A stretch of DNA of 64,000 nucleotides from Colias croceus (Eukaryota > Arthropoda > Insecta > Lepidoptera > Pieridae): positions 508,501 to 572,500 of the forward strand of contig NC_059541.1 in NCBI RefSeq assembly GCF_905220415.1, in the 5' to 3' direction. Position numbers and translations under genes: made by a program. Below the pieces are notes generated by a model that worked only from the letters and a program-made list of their open reading frames with translations, made no database searches and was not told where the DNA came from. Shown here piece after piece: positions 9,264 through 21,200 of the stretch (position 1 is the stretch's first letter; every line of letters starts with the position of its first letter).

Positions 9264-12200
9264 CTGGGGGTGAATATGGAGGTTTTTTATACAAACTCAA
9301 AGTCAAACATTTATTTATTAGAACGTCAGACGTGTTTGCCTGTGAAAAAAATTATTGCAATATAATTATGGGTCAAGCTGAGTGCAGAATTTGTAGTTCT
9401 AAGAACAAAAATAAATATTTTTCATATAATATTAAAGTACATAAATAATATTATATGTAATAAATTATTTGCAATACATGAAATATTTTAATTATTTATA
9501 AAACAAATCAATGAAATTTCAGTGATAGGACGACATTTTTTCCAGTGCCGAAGGCGGCAGAAATTTAAATCCGGCCCTGGGAAGGAAGGTGGAACACCTC
9601 CTTTGGAGGATTCTCGACCAGTCTACTTGACTGTCCTGCCGTTCCCAATGAATGATGTCGGAAACTTGTATTTATGCTCTGTAGCGAAAACATTTTGTCG
9701 TAGGTGTCGCTACATAAGTTACCTTGGCATGTATATACACAGAGACGAGATTGTGCAAATCCACAGCTTTAGCAGCACGCGCCTCGCAGTAGCGCTGCAA
9801 CGGCAGCAGCTGAAAGAAGGACGCAGCCGCGAGCACCTCCAGCACGTCTGCTTCTGCGACTGTCAGCCCGCTGCACCCGCCCGCGTATAGGTACTGCATT
9901 ACTTGCTGTGGGGGTAGATTGAAATTAAAGTAGGTATAGTCACAGCTTAAATAAAAGTTAATAGTGTATTATGTCACTTCATAGAGGGTGTAGTGAGAAG
10001 TTAGTGTATGTAACTGCATTATATTTTGCAAGTTGAGATAGAGATAGAGTGTAAAGGTAGATATTGAAATTATATTTGATATAAAAATATGCTAAATTTT
10101 AAATTTATTTATAATCAAAACAAAATGAGATGAATGCCATAACTTTTATTTTTTGCTTTTTGAAAATATTGAGGTTTTCATTAACTTGTTTTTTTTAAAT
10201 CAGAGATAGATGAAAAATAATGTTATCCATGTTTTGGCTTAAAATATTCCACAAAATATAAAATAAAATATTTTCTTTGCAAAATAAAATTTCTTTCATG
10301 ACCTTATAAAAAATGAAATGTTGTCATTTGTTTACCTCGAAAATATGATATCGTATATCATTAATCTGCACGAGCGGCGGCGCGGTGCTGGCGGGCGGCG
10401 AGCCGTCCGCCGCGCGGGGCGGGGCCAGCATCGCGCGGAGACGGGGGGACTCCGATACTAGCACTATCTTGTGCCCGTAGAAGAGACGACCTTCCACGCT
10501 ACGGGATAGAGGTCAAATTTAAAATGTACACAATCATTTCTTATTTTTTCATTTAAATCAAATACTTACTTCGAAGCAGATATTCAAACAAACAATATAG
10601 GTATACGTATTAAAATTACAGTTCTCAATCTTTTCTAGTATGTATTTAGTATTTTCCAATGTTCGATTTTACGCGAGTTTTATACATTTTATAATATATA
10701 ATGAACAAATCACGATTAAAATCCGTTAAAATCTTTAATTTTTTTTAATATTTTACAGGTTATTGAAAATATGAAAACAATAAAATATTATCATAATATT
10801 ATGACAATGAATCTTCAAAATACATTTAAACTTTGCTACACTGTTACTCATTAGGGACTTATCACGTTACACATCAACTTTTCTGTAAGGCGCACTCACC
10901 GGAAGGTGACGTCGGCCAGCTCGGGGTTGTTGACGTAGGACACGTCGACGCGCGCGGGCGCGGGCGCGGCGGGCGGCGGCTCGCGCACCGCCGGCACCGC
11001 CTCCCAGCCGTAGCACGCGCACAGGATGTCCGCCAGCAGCAGCACCGTGCCCTCCTTCTGTAAGCCACGCGCTAATGTAATCAGACACGTATACACGGCA
11101 AATACACTTCGCTGACACACGCTTCGAAGATATACACTACGCTGATACACCACTGTGTCAAACATAGATGCTTACATACATAACGCTGACACATCACGAT
11201 GAAATACACTTCGCTGACACACGCTTCGAAGATATACACTACGCTGATACACCACTGTGTCAAACATAGATGCTTACATACATAACGCTGACACATCACG
11301 CTGATAAAAATCACACTGACACATATTACATCACGATGCACACCGACACATACATGACGCTGATATATACAATGCGGAAAGAGTCATCACGATGAAACAC
11401 ACTACGCTGACACATACATCACGCTGACATATACATCGTGCTGACATACAACACTAATATAAATCTAGCTAACACATTGAATACTGATGCACATCTATCT
11501 GGGATACACCTCGCTGACACACACTCCGTCAACAATTTATATAGCTGACAACAATAACACAGACTACGCTGAAAATAGCACAACGCTTACATATATGTAC
11601 ATAATTCTTGCAAACAAACACACCGTATTTTACGACATGTAAGTTTGAGAATCATACATTGACAAGCTACATTAAAATTGTTGCAATGTGGCTCTGACAC
11701 ACATCTAGCTGACACTTTTTATTCCATTAAGAGGCCTACACCACCGAAACTAGCGCCACCGAACATTTTATTTTTTTACTCCTTAACCAGATCAAATTTA
11801 AAAAATGTAGCTCGGTACTTTGCTAGTATATTACTTGTAGTATTTTTGGTATTACTTTTCACTATTCTAACTGTTCATTATTCTAGAGAACTTTTGATTA
11901 CCGCCAAAAGTGGCCACTTTTGGCGGTAATCAAAAGTTCTGGTTTAGGAGTAAAAAAATGTTGGGGGGGCGCTAGTTTCGGTGGTGTAGTCGCCTTAATT
12001 AACAGTTTACTATTTATCGTTATGCAAAAAAATCGCTACATTATTTCTTTCGCACTACACTTGAAAGCCGATAGCCGTAATTCTAGATCCTATTCTATTC
12101 CTTTCAACAAAGCACAAAATTAAAGAGGGTTAATTATTTTCAATCTATTCAGTAATAAAAATCTAATCAATTTTCCTTGCAAGTTAATAACTATGTGTAG

Positions 12201-15200
12201 TGTATAACAACTCACCTTGCTATACCGCAAAATATTGAAGAGCAGAGGGAGGCACTCGTAGATGAACTGCTTGCTGTAGTGGCTGTCGTCGGACGGGCAC
12301 ACCTGGAACATCCTCTATTCAGTACAAACTCTCGCTTTGTGTTCGGTTGGACACATGCTTTGCGTTTTATAGATTTATGCAAATTATATTGGAAAACAAA
12401 CGCAACGCATTATGAGGCGTGCAATAGATTCCAGTGATAATTGAACACTTTTTATAGATTGAAATTAGCACAAAAATACCTTATGTATTTAGGAATCTGA
12501 CTAAAAAGACAAAAAATGCACATAGCACACATAAAAATTAATTCTACAAGTCTCACCTGCAAGAAATCCTGTAACAACTGATCAATTACGTGATCCAATG
12601 AAGCATCAGCCGCTGCTGCGAGTGACAACGTCCACGCGTGTAACGACCATGGCACGCCTAGTGCACGCAGCTCTAATGTTATATCTGTAAGAAAGGATTA
12701 GTTGGTTTGGAGAACGATTAAATTAGCGATAATAGCAACAACATAACAAGGTAGGGTTAAATTACCATTTACATGAATTAAAATTAATGATATTTATGGA
12801 ATGCGAATATAGAATAATTAATGCTATATGTCTTCTATATCCGGCTCGAAGGACCCAAATCCTTCGAGCTGAAAATAGCAACCTGTATCGTTCATTTGAA
12901 ATTGAAATTTCATCTAAACCCGACGAACAGAGAAGTGGTATTCGTCCAACAGAAAAAGGTTATTCGTTAATTCGTCTGGCCTGCTTCGATGAATGACGCC
13001 AATAACTAAATATTTCAAGTGCTCACCCAAATGTCCAGTCTCAGCGGCACAATACAACGCATCCTGTAACGCACGATGCTGCAGCTTAGTAAACGGTGGT
13101 GGGCGACCTGCAGCTGGTGGTGCTCCTTCTGCTAGAGCTTCCTCCAGAGATAGTACAGCACGACCCCCCCCACCACGTGCTGCCGCTCGTAAGCACGCGC
13201 GTCTGCCATGCGCGCAGCATACTGCCACCGCGCTGTAGCGAGTAATCATTGAGTTATAGAAGCTTTATATTTAATCATTTATTTATGTAACTGGGCTTTT
13301 GGATCGTCAATGCAGAAATAACATAACCGCATATAGCACGGATGTAACGGAAAAGAAACACGGAAAGGAAAAGTAAAAACAAAATGAAAACTGTATAAAC
13401 AAAAGTTACATACATTGACGATTTTGTAAATTGACACGAACGGCAAACGGAAACAGACGATCCACCCGTTCATGTTTCTTTGTTTAGATTATCATTAGGA
13501 TTGGAATGTATTAAATAAAATTGGAGCTAAAAAGAAAAGAGTCCTGAAGAGCAGCAGCAGTTTTGTTGAGCGTTATAAAACTAAATAATTTACAACAACA
13601 TAAAAACTTCGCTTAATTAAATAAAACTTTCGATTCGTGTAAAAATTGTGTGATGCAAAATATCTTTTTTAAGTTTTTTGCTTACCTGTAACAACCATAT
13701 TGTGCCGCTGCTGAATAACACAGCGCATCATTTAGTTGCGTTGATAAGAACGGATCAGCCCCATGCGATAGAAGTAGCTGCACTAGTTCTAAGTTGCCCA
13801 CTCCACATGCCATCTGAAATACAGGTATTTTAAATTGTAGTGAAGTTTTTGTTCCATACATTAAAGTTTGAAGCAGATAAATGATGCACAATTCTTTTTT
13901 ATTATTCACATCGCTTTAAGATTTTGATAAAAATACACTTCGCCACGATTACAGAAAATGCAATGAATAATTATATTTTCATCTTCCAAGTTCCACTTCC
14001 ACCATACCCTAATTCGCATTGTGGCTATTGTGTGCGATTTTTTTGCTTCCTTGTGTGCGATGAGATTTTTTTTAACACGCTTATATTAACTTCAACTGTA
14101 TGGTTGCATCCACATAATATATGACATGTTTGTATGTCTTGATTTTGACCCACTCAAAAGAAACAGATTACATTGTAATCTAGTTGTGTGCGTGTATTTT
14201 AGTTTCTTTTTTAATTATATTTTTTTATACCTGCAACGGCGTAATCGTGCACACATCATCTCCCCTCGCAGGTGCACCGTCAACTCTAGCACCAGCAGCC
14301 AGCAAACGTCTTGCAGCCTCCACAGCACCGCCGCCTGCGCTCGAGCCGCTACACGCGTATACTAGTGCTGTCCAACCTGTGGTGATATGTTAAATCTAAT
14401 ATATCAGCTATCGTTTTTAAACGTTTTAGTTCCTGTAGGAGTATGTTTTATTAATATCAGCGTTTTATAAATCGCTTAGAATCGTAGAGGTGATAACTGA
14501 TAACAGATTGAAGACAAGATTTTCTAGATAGAACTAGAACTTCAAATTGGCTTATGTATCTAAAGGTACATAAACTAATATATTATAGGATGATATAGCT
14601 TATGTATATACATATAGCTTATGTATATAATATATGATAAGATATATTATTTAAAGTGATGTGAGAGTAATTCACATTGTTTGTGAATTTATTTTTAAAC
14701 TAGATTTCCGCCCGCAGCTTCGCCCGCGTTTGCAAAGGAAAACCCGCATAGTTCCCGTTGGATTTCCGGGATTAAAACTATCCTATGTGTTAATCCAAGT
14801 TACCCTCTATATGTGTGCTAAATTTCATTGTAATCGGTTTAGTAGTTTTTACGTGAAAGAGTAACAAACATCCATACATCCATACAAACTTTCGCATTTA
14901 TAATATTACTAGTAGGATGGAGAATTGCATTCCAGTAAGTTTATAATATCTAACATAATATCGTAGTATATGCCATATCATACATTATAGTGTACATTGT
15001 ATACGGACGATTAAACGCTGGTCCCTCGAGCCGGATCTATTAATTATTTTTTTTTTATATTCGTTCAATAACCTTATTTAACGGATGTCATATAACTACT
15101 AATTTTACACTTCAATTGTTATTAAATAACATGTTAATAGATATGACCTATTTTAATTGGATTTTTGCATGTTATTTAAAAAAAATTAACGGATGTTATA

Positions 15201-18200
15201 TATTGTAACTACTAATTTACTTTGATCATCATTATCACTAAATAGCATGCTAGCTAACTCACCAGCAGTAGGCGGTGTATAGGTGCTAGCAGGCGAGCTG
15301 TGCTGTGCGTTGGCGCGCGGAGACAGCAACGCGTTGTGCTGCGCCGCCGCTCCACCGGTCTCTATGTTCGGGTCTGCTCCCGCTTCTAGAAGCATCTGGA
15401 ATGGATATTAGTTATTAGAACTTTGTTGTTTCCAACCGATTTAAAAAATGAGGAAGTTCTTAATTCGCTTAATTCAAAAGTATTTTGTTGTGTTTGTTAA
15501 TAGTGAACTTTTAACTGGATGGTCCGTTTTTTTAATTATTCTTTTTTATTTAAAATCTGATGTCTCCCAAGAGGTCCGTTGTTTTCGTCCTGACAATTTA
15601 TAAACGGCTTCGTTTCATGCTAAAACAATTAGATATTCCCGTCGTTCGATTTTTTTCCAAAACATAATTAAATAAACAAAATTTATGGTAAAAATTTCAG
15701 TATGTCCTCTTCTTTCTTTTACCACTACTACTCACCGCGACGACCTGGTCATCCCCGTTGAGCGCGGCCTTCATCAGCACAGTCATCCCCATAGCGTCGG
15801 TCGCGTCTATCCCGGCGGGCGGCAGCAAGGCCCGCACGCCGCCCAGCAGGTCGGGCCGGCCGCTCAGCAGCGCGCGCTGGGCCAGCCCGAGCGCCGCGCG
15901 GGACAGCTCGTCGCCCGTGCGGGTGCAGCGCGACCACGCTGGCTCGATCGCTTCTTCTAGCCTGGAAAACAACAATTTTGAAATAATTAGCCAAGTAAAT
16001 CTACCTACAATATTAGTAATTATGAAAAAGAAAGTCCTGTAATTTTTATCGGGTTTGGAAAAAATTTTAGTGTAACATTTTTTCGTTACGCGTGACATTT
16101 TACCGTTACGCGTCATCTTTTTCTTATCCGTACCACGCGTGATTCGACGTCGTATTTCTGTAAAGTTGCTCATAGTAAATTATTTTTTGAAAAATAAGAT
16201 CATAAAGAAGTTTCACTTCTTACGTGTGTACACTAGTACACGCACATATTTTTTTTTCATTGTCACGACTTAACGAGTGAACAAATTAACAGATTTCGTT
16301 AACTCAATTGTTTCGTTGTTAGGGTAAGAATAAGAATTTAATGAAAGAAAACCATAAGAAATTAACGCTAAAAGTAAAAATATCAAAATAAGGGCCGTTT
16401 TAAAAAACTGAACAACGTCTATCGGCTCAACTGCAATATTATAACCACTACAAAAATAAATGTAATGTAATACGAATTTGCTTAAGCAGCTGTCTGAGTG
16501 TGTTATTGATTTAAACGCAGCGAGTTTTCGTTTCAGTTTAAAAAATCCTAGCACCATACTTCCGTCATATCCACTTAAAGCAACTCACGTAATAGGCCGT
16601 GGTGGGCAGTCTGCATGCGGCAGCAGCAATCTCGCAGCTTGCAGCACATCATCAGCGTCAGTAACCGCTGGTGGGGGTCGCAGTGCAGCATGTGTACGTG
16701 CAACACGCATCCATACAACATTAAAGCTTTCCCACTATAACTCCTTCAGATCTACTCACGTGATGGGTCTTGGAGGGCAGTCAGCATGTGGCAGTAGCAA
16801 CCTCGCAGCTTGCAGCACATCATCAGCATCGGTAACCGCGGGCGGGGGCCGCAGGGCAGCATGTGCACGTGCAACCCGCAGCCACTCCCCGAGCGGGGGG
16901 AGTGCGCCCGCACCGCGCTCGCCCCACAGGGCACCCGCTGCACCGCAGGCACTGCCATTTGTGGTGTGCTCCAGCTGGGGAGAGTTAAAAGATATTCATA
17001 AACATTTATATAATTTTTATTCCACACATCACATGATCATCAGTCAAAATTGATTGCGTTTGTCTTAATTTAAATTATATTAAAAATTAAATTCATTAAA
17101 TTTCGCATCATAGTTGAGTAAAAATATAACTTAAGATACCTGGACTTCGTGAAAGTGTTATCCATCCACAGTGCGTAATAAACGCCCCTTAAAGGAGTAA
17201 TCATACTGTGTTTCACTACTGTGGAGTAATCATTTGGAAATCTTTCTCACATACTGCAAAATCGTAGATCGCAAATTGTACTATGAAATTTATTGTCTAA
17301 ATTAAATAAAATTCGCATAAAATCAAACTAACCTGTGAACACCGCATAAAGTAGTACAGCGCCCTTTCCCCCGCAGGTGACAGCGGCGGGTGTCTCCCCA
17401 CTAACTGTCTCAGCACAGCACGTAACTCCGCCGCTGAGCCCGCACACGTGGTCAGCAATACTGACGCTGACCCCGCTGAGCTCATGGAGCCAGCGGAATC
17501 TGCTGAACTGGTATTAGAACCGGAGGTGCCGGAGCCTCCTGGAGACGTTAAGAAGTAAAATATTAATTATAACTAAATAGTATTGTTACTCAATACAATG
17601 ATGTTGATGTTTGTGGAGGAAGGAAGGTGGAATTCCTCCATCGAAAAAGGGAGGATCCTCGACCAGTCTACTCGACTGGCCGGCCGTTTAAGCCCCGATG
17701 AATGATGTTGGAAACTTGTATTTATGCTCTGTAGCGAAAACATTTCGCTTGCGCGATTAGAACGAGGTGTCGCTACATGTTAATTGTTTGGATCATGTTC
17801 GTATTTATTTATTTAATCGCAGATTTTGCTAATTTCACCAAATATTGTTCAAATATAATTTCTTTTTTACTGCAGTAATGTCTATAATTTGCCTATTTAC
17901 ATCGTGCTTCTATTGCAGTCTAAAATGAAATGCCTATAGTTATTTCAATTATTTCAATCATGTAAAACAAATCGATGCGATGATTTTTCTATCATAATTA
18001 ATATCCATGAGTGCAAAAGTAAAAATCTACTTACCAGAGCCATTAGTAGTGATGCCGGAATCATGACTGAGCCCCAGCTGGCGATGATCCGGCCTGGGCG
18101 CGCCTGATGATGAACCGGATCCTGATCCAAGAGAACTCATTGACTCCCAACGGGATAAAGATAGTGCCCCTACAAATAAAGTTTTTACTTTATAAACGTT

Positions 18201-21200
18201 TAAGATTGTTTAGCTAGACATCTACAAATCTACCAAAAAACGTCTATAAAACTATTCTAGATAAAAATTCTAATTTGTAATCGTGAAATTTTTCTTCCCA
18301 AATTATTCATCATACGTTACGTTATTATTTATTCGTGAAAAAAGAAACTGCTCATTTGCAAAAATAAACTTTCCTGAATTATGCTGAAGGTTACCACCAA
18401 GTTACAGTGGAACCGCATTTTACCAGTGAGAAATGGGCAATCTAATGAACAAATAAGGAGTGTGTGTTAAATATGCAAGGCTATATACTCTGTGGAATAA
18501 CAATTCACTTTCGAACATCACGCGTGAAAACAATTCGCTCCTACTGATGTTCGAAAGTTTGATTCTTTTGTTCACTTATCGATCATTTGGTATTTTGTAA
18601 TCTTAGTTATGAAGTGCAAAGTGGAAACTTTGCTAAAATATCATTGTTAAAATATGCGTTCAAAAAATTTACAATCTACATGCGGTTCCACTATTACATT
18701 TTGGTAAGCTTCAGCGTAATGCAGGACAGTTTTCTTTAAATAAGAACCGAAATTAGTGACATACCTGAAGCAACTCTCCCTGCGTTCAAGTGGCTGTACG
18801 GCTGCAGCAGTCCCCACAGATCAGCACAGGTAGCAACCGCATGGTCCACTGTGGCCGGTGTGATGGGAGCAGAGCCTGAACCAGCTCCAGCGATCAGAGC
18901 GATCTCTTCGAGGAGTGTCTCCATACCCGCGCAGAGGTATACTGCTGCGTATCTGGAAGAAAAATTAAATTGTAAAATATTGATGTTGGATGTGGAATGG
19001 GTAGTTATTGGTCGGTTGAGAAAGTTTTGTTTTACAGGAAAAATATTGGTTAGTGTTTTTTTTTTTGATATAGTAAGTCGTTTTTGGCATGGGATGTGGA
19101 ATGTAACGTTCGGTTGTTTTTTTTTTGTAGATTTTTTTTAAATGAATGTGAATAGTTTTTGTATTGAATGGTACAGAAACCGAACATTGAACATTAAACG
19201 ATAGTGACGTTGATTCATTCACAGTTTAAATATTTCAGTTTTCAATTTAAAGATGATAAACATGACTTATGGCGTGTTATGTGTGTGTGTATTGTCAACT
19301 GTGGGTGTATGTGTGCCGCGGAGCCGAGCCGCCGACGTCGTGTACAATGTGTGTGTGACTCGATCGTAGCTACACGTGTGTATGTGTGACTCACTCGTGC
19401 ACGAAGCTGGCGACCCGCACGTCGAGCATCCAGCGCAGGAAGCGTCCCGGCGCGAGCGTGGTGCGCGCGCGCGCCGCGGAGCCGAGCCGCCGCGCCGCGC
19501 TGCCCGACGTCGCGTACATCGTGCCCGCGCGGCCGCAGCCCTGACGGCGATATACATACATAAATAAATATTTCAGGACCATTTTCACACAGCACGATCT
19601 CATACTGAGATCCCATACTAAGCTTTCGCTCGTGTTATGGAAACCAGAGGGCCAAGACAAACGTCACAACGCAACGAATCTGCTACTGATACTAATTGTC
19701 ATAAACGTATGATGTTTTGCTAAGTATTTGGTCACCAACAACGGTGACCAATGACCACCAACAAAATTTAGATAATTAAAATTAACACCCACACAGAGCA
19801 AGCATCTATGTTCATCAGACAAATATTATGTATAATGATATAGTATGTTATTATTGATAATTCCTAGGTCATTCTTATATCAATCATAGCTCTATTTTTA
19901 TCTTATAAGTAATATTTACCTTTATACACGAATCGGCCAACGGCGTGCTCAAAATTATTCTAAACGCGCCAGCAACTTCATGTTTGGAACAGAAACCAAA
20001 GTTCTGTGACAGGCGCTGAGCCTCTCGTGCTATTCGAACTAAAGCTCTGAAAATTAAAATAGTAACGTTAGACCTGAACTTTGATAATATTATCAAAGAT
20101 AGTGTTGAAATATGTCAATGTCAATCAAAACCAAAGAAAGTGCAAAAAAATTTGTTATAAAGCTGGAATAAGTGACAATTAAAAGCAATGATTTTAACTG
20201 AGTCAATTTGAATTTGATAGCAATTAATTATTTATGTAGGTGAGAAACAAGGTTGGACCTAACACGCTTCCTTGGGGGATACCTTATAAATTAAAACAAC
20301 ATGACTGATGATTTCGTTATTTTCATTTATTGTGTTTCGTATTTTAAACAATTATCAAATACTTTAATTGAAACTTAAACATACACACATTATGATCAAT
20401 GTTTTTGATCGAATTTAGTGACAGAAATTGTGTCAAACGCTATTGCTAGATCTATGTCAACAAGAATGCTAGCCGCAACTGTACCTCTGCAGTAGATAAG
20501 CAAGTCGTGGTGGTGTATCTGGTGCAAGACGTGCAGCTAACTCCCGACAGCGTCCAGCCGCCAGCAGACGAGCTATCTCTGCTGCTGTCCACGGCACCAC
20601 GCGTAGTTCTACCAGCCTGTTTAATTTAAACATACGTTGAATATTTTTAAACAAAACTAAACCGCCTGCAAATTTAAATGAGAAAACTAAACCAAATTTA
20701 AATGAGACTACATGGGAGGTACCAGCTTTTGCAATAAAATAAGTATTGTCAAAATTCGTATTTGTATTTTGAATGATCCTTTTTTGAAACTGGAAATAAT
20801 TAAAATGACAAAAAATTCATGAGGAGGGATACGAACCCTTCTTTGCACCGTTTTGAAAAATTTGAAGAAATTCAATTGGTGAAAAATAATGGCGGCAAAA
20901 CCGAAAGCTGTTGTAAAATGTTTACATTTACAGGGGCCTTTATTATTTTTAATTTGCATAAATGACCTACCTGACATTATGGACCAAAAGTGTATATTGT
21001 TTGCAGATGACATTTCAATAATTTATTCTGACGATCACAAAGAGATAAATTATAACATGACAATTAATAATAATTTAGAATTAGTATTGACATGGTTTAA
21101 TGATAATAATCTATCTGCTAATATGACTAAAACAAAATTTATTCAATTTTCAATGTAACGGACAAATTCCATACCATCGAACAAACACATTACATAAAGT

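Noticed and set aside
11081..11341. Open frame with repeated CVSEVY-like protein
   Set aside because: It is the translation of an intronic minisatellite whose unit lacks stops; no start context or conservation.
12826..12880. Small perfect hairpin GCTCGAAGGA/TCCTTCGAGC as a microRNA
   Set aside because: Ten-base stem only; far too short for a miRNA precursor.
16735..16759. Splicing exon 13 directly to its duplicate 13b
   Set aside because: The gap is only about 23-33 nt, below any realistic intron length, and reading through gives a TGA at the donor.
16478..17053. 191-codon plus-strand frame over exons 13 and 13b
   Set aside because: It is the antisense shadow of the two GC-rich exons. Its repetitive look reflects the exon duplication.
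19376..19567. Arg/Ala-rich frames around exon 9
   Set aside because: Shadow frames of a very GC-rich exon on other frames and strand.
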